Both the position numbers and the translations under genes were made by a program. DNA of 64,000 nucleotides, taken from assembly GCF_000147815.2 (NCBI RefSeq), contig NC_015957.1, positions 3,410,001 to 3,474,000 of the forward strand, in the 5' to 3' direction. Source of the stretch: Streptomyces violaceusniger Tu 4113. GTDB taxonomy: Bacteria > Actinomycetota > Actinomycetes > Streptomycetales > Streptomycetaceae. Shown one piece after another: positions 16,806 to 25,981 of this stretch; position 1 is the first letter of the stretch; each line of letters starts with the position of its first letter. Under the pieces are notes generated by a model that made no database searches, had not been told where the DNA came from, and saw only the letters and a list, made by a program, of their open reading frames with translations.

Positions 16806-18932
16806 GTGCCGCCCGTCTCCGAGGTCACGGCTGCCGGGCAGCAGAGGACGACTGAGGCGGGACGCAGCAGGATGCGCGTATCGGAAGGGTCACCGCTCTA
16901 TGGCCGGGACCCTCTGCTGCGCTCGCTCGTTCCCCGGCTGACGGGCCTGGCCTACGACGAGCGGTCCCGGGTGGGCCGGGAGCACCAGGGCGATCTGCCC
17001 GTGGTGCTGGTGACGGGATACCACGGCATGGGGCGCAGCGCGGTGCTCGAAGAGCTCGCCGCGCGCTACCGGGACCGGCTGCCGCTGGCCCACGTCCGCG
17101 CCGTGGCCACCGAATCCGAGACCTTCCCGCCCGCCCCGGCCGACGGCCGCGCCCCCACCGCCTCGACCCTCGTCGAGATCCTCGCGGAGCTGGTGTGCGG
17201 GCTCGCCCCCGATGTGCGCCGCCGCTTCCCCGTCCTGGTGCCCGGCCTGTTCGCCGTCTCCGGCTGGTACCGCGGCAACGGCGAGCAGCGGGACGTGGCG
17301 TGCCTGACGTTCGCCCGGCTGCTGCTCGCCTGCCGCCTCGCCGACGGTGATGAGAACGCGCTGAGACACGCCTGGGCCACCGCCGTCGAAAGCCGTCTGG
17401 AGACGATCGGCGCACAGACCGACGCGGAGTGGGGCCGGGATTCGGTCACCGCCGCCGTGGTGGCGGAGTACACCGACCGGTATCAGCCGGCCGCGGCACA
17501 GGAGTGGTACCGGCGGCGCTTCCCACGCGGCGCTGACGGCCAGGATCCGCTGGTGCTGCTCGGGGAGTGGTTCCAGCGCGGCGGCGACTACCGGCACGCG
17601 GCCGAGCAGTCCCTGATGGCCGCCTTCCTCCACGATGTCGCCTCCTCCTACGGCAGGCTGCAACGCTGGAACCGGGAGCCCTGGCCGCTCATCCTGCTCG
17701 ACGACGCCCACTGCCCGCCGGGGCAGGACTTCCTCGACCTGCTGCTCGAACACCGCGCGATGGCCGAACGCCACGACCACGAGGAGCTCGTCGTCGTGGC
17801 CACCCGCCTCGGCGGCTTACCGGAGAACGCGTCCGCCGCCATCCGCCGCGACCTGCCCGACCTGGTGAAGTCCTCCGGCTGGCAGCGCAAGGGCCTGGCC
17901 CCGTCCGCCGGCCTGCTCGCCGTCCCGCTCACCCCGCTGAGCCGGGACGACATCCTGCCTCTCCTGGTGCCGGACTGGCCCGCCCGGCCGCTCCACCCCT
18001 ATCTGGCCTCCGCCGTGCACTCCCTGACCGGCGGGCATCCCGCGGTGACCACCGTCCTGTGCGCGGCGGTCCTGGACGCCACCAAGCGGGGCCGCGGCGT
18101 GGGCCCGCGCGACCTCCTCGAACTCCACGCGAAGGACGGCCGCGCCGTCACCGAAGCACTCCTGGAGCGGCTGCTTCCCAACCGGCGCCAGCGCGACCGG
18201 CTGACCCTGCTCTCGCTCGCCCGCGACAGCACCGCCGCGGAGGCGCTGGCCGAGAATCTGCGCCTCCAGGGCCCGGACCAGTTGCCCGCCAACTCCGCCA
18301 CCGACTACCTCGAAGAGCAGCAGTGGCAGCAACTCACCCCGCCCGACCAGCCGTTGGTTACCGACGCACTGCTGCGGACGCTGCTCGTGCACGAGGCGCG
18401 CCGCACCTCGTCACGGGCCGAGGACGGCCGTAGCTGGCAGGACATCCACCGCTTCCTGCGGATGCACCACGCCCAGCGCGGGGAGAGCGGCGAGGCGGAC
18501 GCCCTGCGGCACACCCTCGCGGCCGGAAACGCGGAGACGGTGGTGGCCATGCTGACGGAGGAGTTCCAGTCCGAGAAGGACGCCCACGCCGCCGCCCACT
18601 GGCTGCTGTGCCTGCGGTACGCCGCCACCGCGCCCACCCCACCGGCCGCGGAGTGGACCGACGAACGGATGCAGATCGCCCTCGGCGCGCACGACGGCCG
18701 GTACGCCGAACTGCATGAGATCGAGCGCTGTGTGAACCGGCTGCTGCACGCCCTGTGGCATGTGTCCGAGCCGCACGCCGAGCCGGACCCCGATATGTGC
18801 AAGGCGGTCGGCGAAGAGCTGGCCTACCTCTCCCCGCGCCACCCGTCCTGGCACGCCGTCCTGGGTCAGGCCGCCCGCAGTTGGCCTGCGGCGGCACGGA
18901 AGAAGCGCCCCTTCCCTATCTCCGGTCAGTGA
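16806..18932 (+). CDS. STAND-like ATPase with degenerate P-loop
   Basis: A 708-residue cytoplasmic protein. The N-terminal part has a P-loop-like VVLVTGYHGMGRSAVLEEL (about residues 64-82) in which the invariant Lys is replaced by Arg, and a good Walker B with LILLDDAH (about 297), as in AAA/STAND ATPases. The rest is helical and leucine-rich with no recognised domain. The Lys-to-Arg change suggests reduced or absent hydrolysis. Codon 338 is TTA (17817-17819), so translation should need bldA tRNA. The GTG start has GGGGGAG 5 bases before it; ATG at 16872 is an alternative. The gene is 6 bp upstream of a membrane-anchored binding-type protein and almost certainly co-transcribed with it. Confidence 0.72.
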   Translation: MPPVSEVTAAGQQRTTEAGRSRMRVSEGSPLYGRDPLLRSLVPRLTGLAYDERSRVGREHQGDLPVVLVTGYHGMGRSAVLEELAARYRDRLPLAHVRAVATESETFPPAPADGRAPTASTLVEILAELVCGLAPDVRRRFPVLVPGLFAVSGWYRGNGEQRDVACLTFARLLLACRLADGDENALRHAWATAVESRLETIGAQTDAEWGRDSVTAAVVAEYTDRYQPAAAQEWYRRRFPRGADGQDPLVLLGEWFQRGGDYRHAAEQSLMAAFLHDVASSYGRLQRWNREPWPLILLDDAHCPPGQDFLDLLLEHRAMAERHDHEELVVVATRLGGLPENASAAIRRDLPDLVKSSGWQRKGLAPSAGLLAVPLTPLSRDDILPLLVPDWPARPLHPYLASAVHSLTGGHPAVTTVLCAAVLDATKRGRGVGPRDLLELHAKDGRAVTEALLERLLPNRRQRDRLTLLSLARDSTAAEALAENLRLQGPDQLPANSATDYLEEQQWQQLTPPDQPLVTDALLRTLLVHEARRTSSRAEDGRSWQDIHRFLRMHHAQRGESGEADALRHTLAAGNAETVVAMLTEEFQSEKDAHAAAHWLLCLRYAATAPTPPAAEWTDERMQIALGAHDGRYAELHEIERCVNRLLHALWHVSEPHAEPDPDMCKAVGEELAYLSPRHPSWHAVLGQAARSWPAAARKKRPFPISGQ

Positions 18933-18938
18933 GGAAGC

Positions 18939-20528
18939 ATGCTGTTCCGTCTCTTCCGCCGTCACCCTCGCGAGTGGGGGCCGCTCGAATGGCTGGCCGT
19001 CGTCGGACTCGGCGCCCTGGTCGCCGCCGCGATCACCGTCGTCGTCAACGTGGTGCAGGGCCCCGGCAGGTGCGGTGACGATCTGCGGGACATCGACGGC
19101 GACTGCGTGGGCGTCACCGCGGAAGCCTTCGAGGCGGACCCGGGCATCGAAAGCCTCATCGGGGCGGTGGCGGACGAGAACGCGCGGGTGCGGCGGGACT
19201 GGGAGGATCCGCCCAGCGGCCCCAAGATCCCGTACGTGCGGATCGCGCTGATGATGCCCTTCACCGCGGATGACCACAGCGCCATGACGGTGGACATGAT
19301 CCGCCGCGGACTCGCCGGTGCCCTGGCCGCCCAACGGCAGGCCAACCGCTTCGGCGGACCGCACTACCAACTGCTGCTCGCCCCCGACGGCCGGAACCTC
19401 GACCGCTGGGAGCCCGTCGTCGACCGCCTCGCCGAACTGTCCAAGGACACCCGGGCGCCGCTGGTCGGCGTGACCGGCATCCCGAGCAGCACCCCGGAGA
19501 CCCGCAGAGCCATCGCCGCGCTCAGCAAGCACAGCATCCCCACCGTCGGCCCGGTCATCACCGCGGCCAACATGAACTCCCCGTACTTCTTCAAGACCTC
19601 GCCCAACAACGACCAGTTCGCCCGCGCCCTGGGGCTCTACCTGGACAAGAAGCCGGCCGGGCACCGGGGCTTCCTGGTCTGGGACAACCGCAGCGAGGAC
19701 GTCTACTCCCAGAATCTGCGCAGCGTCTTCGAGCGGCACTTCGGCACGGCGTACGACCTCACCAACCACAACTCGAACTTCACCGGCACCTCCGGAACCG
19801 ACAAGGGCATCCCCCAGCGGTTCACCGACGCCGTGCAGAAGATCTGCAACGAGAAGTCCGACACCGTCTTCTTCGCGGGCCGCGACCAGGACCTGCCCGC
19901 GTTCATGGAGCGCATGGCCCAGGAGGGCAGCTGCGGGCGCACCACGACGCTGCGCATCCTGAAGGTCGGCATCGGTCTGGAGCCCACCCTCACCGTGGAC
20001 GCGCCCAAGCGATGGCTGGACGAGGCACGGGCCACGATCGTGGACGCGTCCTCCGTCGACCCCGCCTGGTGGGCGGGGAAGGGCAACCCCAAGAAGGCGC
20101 TCGGCCGCTTCCTCGACAGCTTCGAGGAGATAGAGAAGCAGCACAAGCTGGGCATCAAGCCGCTGGATGACGGCTACGCCGTGATGTACCACGACGCCTT
20201 CGCGCTGCTCGCGGGCGCCGTGGACCGTACCTTCGCCGAGATCAACGAGGGCGGCAAGAAGGCCCCGGAGGCGATGAGCATCCCGACCAAGAACGATGTG
20301 TACAACACCCTCATCATCCCGAGCATCGCCGGCAACTCGTGCAAGTCCTGCCTGGTCGGCGCCGGAGGCACCTACGGCTTCGAGGGCCCGGACAAAAACG
20401 ACCAATGGGCCGTCTGCAAGCCCGTACCCGTCGTCGAGTACCCGTCGAGCACCCGCTCCGGCGCCCCGGGCGCGGCCGCCCTCTACCGCACCTACCGCGG
20501 CGGCTCCAAGAGCGCCTGCCCCTCCTGA
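18939..20528 (+). CDS. Membrane-anchored periplasmic-binding-type (ABC SBP-like) protein
   Basis: A 529-residue protein with one N-terminal transmembrane helix (about 18-40, LAVVGLGALVAAAITVVVNVV) instead of a lipobox, followed by an extracytoplasmic type 1 periplasmic-binding fold (IRIALMMPFTADD, GVTGIPSSTPETR, KHSIPTVGPVITAANMNS, SPYFFKTSPNNDQFA). This is the Leu/Ile/Val-binding family form, used both for import and as ligand sensors. No permease or normal ABC ATPase is nearby; its only partner is the odd ATPase 6 bp upstream. A surface sensor paired with a cytoplasmic ATPase is the simplest reading, which is inference. Two Cys near residues 47-56 and two in NSCKSC may form disulfides. Confidence 0.78.
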   Translation: MLFRLFRRHPREWGPLEWLAVVGLGALVAAAITVVVNVVQGPGRCGDDLRDIDGDCVGVTAEAFEADPGIESLIGAVADENARVRRDWEDPPSGPKIPYVRIALMMPFTADDHSAMTVDMIRRGLAGALAAQRQANRFGGPHYQLLLAPDGRNLDRWEPVVDRLAELSKDTRAPLVGVTGIPSSTPETRRAIAALSKHSIPTVGPVITAANMNSPYFFKTSPNNDQFARALGLYLDKKPAGHRGFLVWDNRSEDVYSQNLRSVFERHFGTAYDLTNHNSNFTGTSGTDKGIPQRFTDAVQKICNEKSDTVFFAGRDQDLPAFMERMAQEGSCGRTTTLRILKVGIGLEPTLTVDAPKRWLDEARATIVDASSVDPAWWAGKGNPKKALGRFLDSFEEIEKQHKLGIKPLDDGYAVMYHDAFALLAGAVDRTFAEINEGGKKAPEAMSIPTKNDVYNTLIIPSIAGNSCKSCLVGAGGTYGFEGPDKNDQWAVCKPVPVVEYPSSTRSGAPGAAALYRTYRGGSKSACPS

Positions 20529-20543
20529 CGCGACAGCGTTGTC

Positions 20544-21341
20544 TCAGCCCGTCTTGCGGGCCACGCCCCCGTAGTAGCCGATCTCGCCGGGCCTGGTCGG
20601 CGGCGGGGCGTCCGGGCGCCAGAACGGGACCTCGGCCAGACCGGGCTCGACCAGGGTGAAGCCGCCGAAGAACCCCTCGACCTCGGCGCGGGACCGCAGG
20701 TTGAGGGTGGCGGTGGCGTTGTCGTACACGGCCTGGGCCGCGCTGCGGTCGGCGAAGTCGCCCGTGGCATGGGAGAGCACCAGGAAGCTCCCGGTCGGCA
20801 GCCCGTCGCGCAGGGTGGCGAGGACCCGCTCGGGCTCCTCCGCCTCCGTGAGGAAGTGGACGATGGCGACGAGAAGCAACGCCACCGGCTCGTCGAAGTC
20901 GATGACCTGGCGGACCTCGGGGTGGTCCAGGACGGCCCGCGGGTCGCGCAGGTCGGCCAGCGCGATGCTGGTGGCGGAGGAGCCGCGGAGGAGCACATTG
21001 GCGTAGGTGTTGACGATCGGGTCGTTGTCCACGTACGCGACGCGCACGTCCGGCGCCAACTCCCGGGCGATCTCATGCACGTTGGGGGAGCTGGGCAGCC
21101 CGGTGCCGATGTCGAGGATCTGCCGGATGCCGCTGCCGACCACGTAGCGCACGGCGCGCCGCAGGAAGTCGCGGTTGGCCCGTACGCCGGTCCACACCTC
21201 GGGCGCCGCGGCGGCGAGCCGGTCACCCGCCTCGCGGTCCACCTCGTAGTTGTTCTTGCCGCCCAGGAGGTAGTCGTAGATCCGGGCAGGGTGCGGCCTG
21301 CTGGTATCGATCTCCTCGGCGCGGAAGCCGTTCTCCGTCAC
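20544..21341 (-). CDS. SAM-dependent methyltransferase (DUF574/Methyltransf_19 type)
   Basis: A 265-residue protein of a family very abundant in Streptomyces. Marks are the N-terminal PARIYDYLLGGKNNYEVDREA, the SAM-binding loop QILDIGTGLPSSPNVHEIA, and the acidic strand VAYVDNDPIVNTYA that would hold the ribose. It probably transfers methyl groups in the cytoplasm, but the acceptor is unknown for most of the family. I placed the start at the GTG at 21341 because GAGAGGAG lies 7 bases before it; in-frame codons further upstream look non-conserved. It converges on the binding-type protein gene and is likely a stand-alone transcript. Confidence 0.85.
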   Translation of the reverse strand: MTENGFRAEEIDTSRPHPARIYDYLLGGKNNYEVDREAGDRLAAAAPEVWTGVRANRDFLRRAVRYVVGSGIRQILDIGTGLPSSPNVHEIARELAPDVRVAYVDNDPIVNTYANVLLRGSSATSIALADLRDPRAVLDHPEVRQVIDFDEPVALLLVAIVHFLTEAEEPERVLATLRDGLPTGSFLVLSHATGDFADRSAAQAVYDNATATLNLRSRAEVEGFFGGFTLVEPGLAEVPFWRPDAPPPTRPGEIGYYGGVARKTG

Positions 21342-21466
21342 GCTGTTGCTCCTCTCGACGGCCGTCACGGCCCCCGCATGCGTGTCCGGCTGTCGAACAG
21401 CTTCCCATATCGACCATCGACGCCGCGCCCGGCCGCCGGAGTTCACCCGCGGCCGGCTACGCGGTG

Positions 21467-21730
21467 TCAGGCGGGCTCGGCCGCCTTTGCCTCGGCCGGC
21501 GTTGCTTCGGCGGGCGTTGCCTCGGCTGCTGCTGCCTCGGTCTCGGCCTCAGCCTCGGCCACCGCGGCAGTCTCTGCCTCAGCCTCAGCCTCGGCCACCA
21601 CCGCTGCCTCTGCCTCGGTCTCAGCCCCGGTCTTGGCCACCGTCTCTGCCTCTGCCTCTGCCTCTGCCTCAGCCCCGGCCACCGTCGCAGCCTCAGCCTC
21701 TGCCTCGGCCGCAGCCGCCGCGGCGGCGTG
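21467..21730. repeat. Ala/Glu-coding minisatellite (GCCTCx-type repeats)
   Basis: Short degenerate repeats of the type GCCTCGGCC / GCCTCTGCC run for about 260 bp through the 3' end of the VC0807-like gene, keeping its frame. They begin the repeat-rich stretch that continues to 38.4 kb. Confidence 0.8.
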
Positions 21731-22444
21731 CGCCTGGCCCTTGCGGCGCGACCGCTTGCCGTACACGCTGGTCCACACGCCGAGGGAGGCGAGCACGGCG
21801 TAGATCAGGACCGGGCTCAGGATCACCATGGTGTCGGTTCTCAGCGTGTAGGACAGCACGATCCGGACCGCGGACTCCATGCAGTAGGCCACGCCCCAGA
21901 CGGTCGTCATCGTCAGCATGGCCTTGCGGAAGCCATCGACGTTCCACAGGCCGTTCCACCAGGCGGTGCTCGCCTCGGTGCCGTCAGTGGCGAACTTGCG
22001 CCCCAAGTAGAACATCAGCGGGCGCGGCGTCAGCAGCGTCGCCAGGCACAGCAGCCCGAAGAGCCCGGTGACAGCCGAGTCCTTGATCAGCAGGGCGCGG
22101 GCCGAGTGTGCGCCGAGGGTCGACACCACGGCGGTGATCGCGATGAACACCAGGGTGACGATGGCGAGTTCATCCAGGCGGCGGCGCCAGACGATGTGGA
22201 CGGCGCCGTCGACCACCGGCCAGGCGCTGCTGAGCAGCAGCGCGGCGAATTCGCTCCAGCCGTGGTCGCGCAGCGCGTTGTAGGTGAGGATCGGTGCGGC
22301 GACGTTGAGGGTGAGAGTGACGACCCAGCCGAGAATGGCGGCGCCCCTGGACCGGGCGGGCGCGGCCGGCCGGTCGCTGATCGGTGGTGCTTGTGGCTCC
22401 GGTGCGCTCGAAGCGCCTTGCGTGGTGGTGTCCTGAGTGAGCAC
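21467..22444 (-). CDS. VC0807-like membrane protein with long Ala/Glu repeat tail
   Basis: A 325-residue protein. The first about 235 residues hold five to six hydrophobic segments (ILGWVVTLTLNVAAPILTY, IVTLVFIAITAVVSTLGA, TMVILSPVLIYAVLASLGVW) and resemble the VC0807 family of unknown function. The last about 85 residues are almost only Ala and Glu with some Val and Thr (AEAEAEAATVAGAEAEAEAE and similar), coded by a GCC/GAG-type minisatellite at 21467-21730. Such a tail would be helical, strongly acidic and cytoplasmic. The GTG start follows AGGGGAACC. A 7-bp inverted repeat sits just upstream. The role is unknown. Confidence 0.7.
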   Translation of the reverse strand: MLTQDTTTQGASSAPEPQAPPISDRPAAPARSRGAAILGWVVTLTLNVAAPILTYNALRDHGWSEFAALLLSSAWPVVDGAVHIVWRRRLDELAIVTLVFIAITAVVSTLGAHSARALLIKDSAVTGLFGLLCLATLLTPRPLMFYLGRKFATDGTEASTAWWNGLWNVDGFRKAMLTMTTVWGVAYCMESAVRIVLSYTLRTDTMVILSPVLIYAVLASLGVWTSVYGKRSRRKGQAHAAAAAAAEAEAEAATVAGAEAEAEAEAETVAKTGAETEAEAAVVAEAEAEAETAAVAEAEAETEAAAAEATPAEATPAEAKAAEPA

Positions 22445-22864
22445 GGTTCCCCTGTAAGCGTTTCTGGTGGTGCGAGAAAAGAGAAACGTAAATCAGCCAT
22501 GTCGTAAGGGGACAGTGCCGGGACATCAAATGTCGCCAAAATCTCCGCAGAAGGTTGTTTCAAGGGGCCGGTATCGGTCAAGTGGCTGCTCGGAGCGGTA
22601 TTCCGTGGCCCTCTCCGGCGTTTTGGGGCGTCAAAGCTCATTGTGGTGAGAGGCCCTGAGAAAAGCCCTTTGCGAACACGATCCGGTAAACGACAGTTTC
22701 CGTTGTGTAAGGGCGCACCCGGAAAATCCGGCCGCTACACCTGATAGCGGGTCATTGTGGGGCTTCTCCGCACACCTGGGTGACCTGGAGGAGTGTCGTT
22801 CGTTGGGCGTCCTGCGCGGGCCGTCCCACCGTGGGCGCCGGCGCGGTGAACCAGGGAGGGTGGC
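22445..22864. promoter_or_regulatory. Divergent intergenic region before the MMPL exporter
   Basis: These 420 bp separate the VC0807-like gene from the MMPL gene. No gene is evident. The DNA is less G/C-rich than its surroundings and holds an inverted repeat CGTTTCT/AGAAACG (22459-22465 and 22482-22488) just upstream of the minus-strand GTG. Promoters for both genes must lie here; I could not assign them with confidence. Confidence 0.45.
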
Positions 22865-25159
22865 ATGTTCGTCCGGCTGGGGCGTTTCGACGTCGCGCGC
22901 AGGGTCTGGGTGCTCGCCGGGGCGGTGCTGGTGCTGGTGGTCTCCTGCTGGGCGTGTTCCGGGCTGTCCGGGCGGCTCAGCTACGGCGGCTTCATGGCAC
23001 CGGCCGCCGAGGCGACCCGGGCGGCGGACGCGATCCGGACCGAGGTGGGGGAGGGCGGCGCGGATGTCCTGGTCACCTTCCGCAGCAAGGAGTTGACCGC
23101 CGCCCGGCCAGCCTTCCGGGAAGCGGTGGAGGACGCGCTGCGCCGGGCGCCCGAGGGCACCGTGGACCGGGCGACGACGGCCTGGTCCTCGGCCAATCCG
23201 CTGCTGGTCTCCCTCGACCAGCACGCGACCGTGGTGCCCATCCTGCTGCAGGGCGACGGGGAGACCGGCCGCACCCAGAGCTATCTGGTGCTGCGGGACA
23301 CCCTGCGCGCACCGGGGTTCGAGGTCACCTGGACCGGGCCGAGCGCCATCATCTCGGAGATCGTCCAGCGCTCCCAACGTGACCTGGTGCGCACCGAGTT
23401 GATGGTGCTGCCGTTGATGACGCTGCTGATGGTGTTCGTCTTCCGGGGCGTGGTCGCCGCACTCCTGCCGGTGGTCACCGGAGTCCTGGCGACGGCCGCG
23501 GCCCTCGCCGCGCTGCGCGCGGTGGCCGATGTCATCGAGGTCCCGTATGTGACGGTCAACCTCGTGGTGGCCATCGGCCTCGCGGCGGGCGTCGACGCCG
23601 GTCTGCTCATCGTCAGCAGATTCCGGGAGGAGCTGCGGGCGGGACGCACTCCGGCGCAGGCCGTCGCCATCACCGTCGACACCGCCGGGCGGACGGTGGC
23701 GCTGTCCGGCGTCGTCATGACCTTCATCGCCGTGGGCCTCGCCTTCTTCCCGCTCGGGTTCGTCCGCGCGCTGGGCATCGGCGCGGCGGCCGGGCTGCTG
23801 GTGGGGGCCCTGGTGACGGTGACGGTGCTGCCCGCGCTGCTGTTCTGCCTGGGCGAGCGGGTGGACGCGCTCTCACCGGCCTGGCTGCGGCGCCAGGGCG
23901 GTCGCCGGGACGGCGCGCTGTGGGGCCGCGTGGCCCGCGCGGTGATGCAGAAGCCCATCGCCTACACCTGCGCCGTCTCCGCGCTGCTGCTCGCCCTCGC
24001 GGTGCCGTTCCTGCACACCGTCATCGGCTTTCCCGACCAGCGCATGCTGCCCGCCGGGGCGCCGGCCCGGGTGGCGGCCGAACGCATGGAACACGACTTC
24101 GCCGTCTCCGGCCTCGGCACGCTGCAGGCCATCGCCACCTTCGACCACCCCGTGGACCGCGGCCGGGGCCACGCCGACCTGCTGACCTGGACGCGGAACG
24201 TCTCCGAACTGCCCGGCGCCCGGGGCGTGCTGGTGGCCGGGACCACCGGGAACAAGGCCGTCATCTACGTCGGCCAGGACCACCGGGTGGAGAGCGACTC
24301 GGCCAAGTCACTGGTACGGGCGGTGCGCGCGCTGCCCGTACCCGGCGGCGGCGGTGTGCTGGTGGGCGGCGCGTCGGCCCTCGCCGTGGACACCATGGAC
24401 ACCTTCTACCGGCTGCTGCCCCGGGTGCTCGCCTTCATGGTGGTCACGAGCTTCGTGCTGCTCACCGTCGCCCTGCGCTCGCTCGTGCTTCCCCTCAAGG
24501 CGCTGGTGATGAACGGCCTGTCCATCGGCGCCTCCTTCGGCGCCCTCACCTGGATCTTCCAGGACGGACACGCCAGCAGGCTGCTCGGAGCCGAACCGAC
24601 GGGCTACGTGGACGCGCTGGCACCCATCGTCATGCTGTTCCTCCTCATCGCCGTGTCCATGGACTACGAGCTGTTCCTGCTGCTGCGCATCCGCGAGCAG
24701 TACCGCCTGCTCGGAGACGACCGGGAGTCGGTGGCGGCGGGGATCGAGCGCTCGGGACGGGTGATCAGCGCCGCCGCGGCGGCCGTTCTGGTGGTGACGG
24801 CCTGCTTCGCGACCAGCAGCGTGGTCATGGTGAAGGAGATCTGCGTCGGTGTCTTCCTGGCGGTGCTGATCGACGCGGTGCTCGTACGGGCGGTGCTGGT
24901 ACCCGCCGTCATGCGGCTGCTCGGCGCGGCGAACTGGTGGTGGCCCGGCTTCTCCTGGGCCTCCGGCAAGTCCGGGAAGTCCCGCTCGGGCAAGGGCGGG
25001 CGGAACTCCAGCGCAGGCAAGGGCGGGCGGAACTCCAGCACAGGCAAGGGCGGGCGGAAATCGCGTACCGGCAAGGGCGGGCGACCGGAGGCCGCCCCGG
25101 AACACGCGGCACGGCTTCCGGCCCCCGCCGAGGCGTCAGCCGAACGTCAGCCGCGCTGA
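22865..25159 (+). CDS. MMPL-family RND exporter with Gly-Lys repeat tail
   Basis: A 764-residue inner-membrane protein of the MmpL/RND class, which exports lipids and lipid-linked metabolites using the proton gradient. Two halves are visible, each with a TM helix, an extracytoplasmic domain and a bundle of TM helices. The conserved segments IGLAAGVDAGLLIVSRFREE and LFLLIAVSMDYELFLLLRIRE carry the intramembrane Asp/Tyr proton-relay residues. The last about 60 residues contain four 9-residue units GKGGRNSSx (27-bp DNA repeats), very basic and probably cytoplasmic. ATG follows AGGGAGGGTGGC. It lies just before a lipid-type PKS cluster, so exporting its product is a natural but unproven role. Confidence 0.9.
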   Translation: MFVRLGRFDVARRVWVLAGAVLVLVVSCWACSGLSGRLSYGGFMAPAAEATRAADAIRTEVGEGGADVLVTFRSKELTAARPAFREAVEDALRRAPEGTVDRATTAWSSANPLLVSLDQHATVVPILLQGDGETGRTQSYLVLRDTLRAPGFEVTWTGPSAIISEIVQRSQRDLVRTELMVLPLMTLLMVFVFRGVVAALLPVVTGVLATAAALAALRAVADVIEVPYVTVNLVVAIGLAAGVDAGLLIVSRFREELRAGRTPAQAVAITVDTAGRTVALSGVVMTFIAVGLAFFPLGFVRALGIGAAAGLLVGALVTVTVLPALLFCLGERVDALSPAWLRRQGGRRDGALWGRVARAVMQKPIAYTCAVSALLLALAVPFLHTVIGFPDQRMLPAGAPARVAAERMEHDFAVSGLGTLQAIATFDHPVDRGRGHADLLTWTRNVSELPGARGVLVAGTTGNKAVIYVGQDHRVESDSAKSLVRAVRALPVPGGGGVLVGGASALAVDTMDTFYRLLPRVLAFMVVTSFVLLTVALRSLVLPLKALVMNGLSIGASFGALTWIFQDGHASRLLGAEPTGYVDALAPIVMLFLLIAVSMDYELFLLLRIREQYRLLGDDRESVAAGIERSGRVISAAAAAVLVVTACFATSSVVMVKEICVGVFLAVLIDAVLVRAVLVPAVMRLLGAANWWWPGFSWASGKSGKSRSGKGGRNSSAGKGGRNSSTGKGGRKSRTGKGGRPEAAPEHAARLPAPAEASAERQPR
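24989..25090. repeat. 27-bp tandem repeat, four copies, in the MMPL gene
   Basis: Units begin GGCAAGGGCGGGCGG at 24989, 25016, 25043 and 25070. They code for GKGGRNSSA, GKGGRNSST, GKGGRKSRT and GKGGRP. The period is an exact multiple of three, so copy number can change without loss of frame. Confidence 0.9.
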
Positions 25160-25732
25160 GCCGCTGCCCGAGCCACCGGCGAGCCTGCCCTGCGTCCAGC
25201 AGTCCCGGCCCACACCGCGGTCGTCCACCGTGATGTCGACGCCCACGGAGCCCGCGAAGAGGCCCCTGGCGATCTGCACGTTCTCGGCCCTGAAGGTGAC
25301 GTTGCCGTCGGCGTCGTTGGTGAAGCGGAGCTTGCCGCCGCCGGTGCTGGTGCCGACCCGCGCACCGCCCGGCCCGATCCACTCCGCCGTGCCCGTGCCG
25401 GTGCCGACGGCCGCGCCGCAGGTGCCCTCGGCCATGCCCTCCAGGGTGACCCGCACCTTGGAGACCACGGCGGAGCCGAGGCAGTTTCCGGTGATGGTGG
25501 CCCGGTAGCCCGCGACACCGCTTTGGTCGCGTACGAGCACCAGGTCGGGGTTGGTGGGTTCCACCGTGGCCGTGCCCTTGCACGTCAACGGCAGCGGAAC
25601 CGCTGGTGCTTCGGCGGCCGCGCGGGCCGGGGGCTGCTGCCCCAGTAAGGCCACGGCGGCCGCCGTGGCCGCCAGCAGCCCCAGGGCCGCCGTATGGACG
25701 AGGGCGCGCCTGCGCCCATTCGCTGAAGTCAC
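25136..25732 (-). CDS. Secreted protein of unknown function
   Basis: A 198-residue protein with a clear signal peptide (RRRALVHTAALGLLAATAAAVALLG, cleavage likely after ARA near residue 39). The mature part is rich in Gly, Thr and Val and has three cysteines (LTCKG, GNCLGS, GTCGAA) plus one in RDCWTQG, suggesting two disulfides and a beta-sandwich-like fold. I do not recognise the family. Codon 29 is TTA (25646-25648), predicting bldA dependence. The last 24 bp overlap the end of the convergent MMPL gene. Confidence 0.75.
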   Translation of the reverse strand: MTSANGRRRALVHTAALGLLAATAAAVALLGQQPPARAAAEAPAVPLPLTCKGTATVEPTNPDLVLVRDQSGVAGYRATITGNCLGSAVVSKVRVTLEGMAEGTCGAAVGTGTGTAEWIGPGGARVGTSTGGGKLRFTNDADGNVTFRAENVQIARGLFAGSVGVDITVDDRGVGRDCWTQGRLAGGSGSGSARLTFG

Positions 25733-25981
25733 GCACTTCTCCCAGGTCGGGCCACACGAAGGGTGGCCGCTTCCGATGATTGATCCGTCCGATGATGGCG
25801 GCCCGGGAAGCCGTGGCCGTTGGTCCGTGCGGGTGATTCACCCGCACGGTCACCAAGGTGTACCCGTTGTCGTGAAGGCGCTCGTCGGCCGCTGACGCGA
25901 TGGCGCCGGGCGGTGACTTGGGCGCCGCCCGGGCGTTGTTCCGGCTGCCGGTCGGTGTCACCGGCGGAGGGGCGGTGGAGG

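Noticed and set aside
25820..25981. Longer start for the WS/DGAT-like gene
   Set aside because: The upstream part is Arg-rich without ribosome site; GGAGG lies directly before the ATG at 25982.
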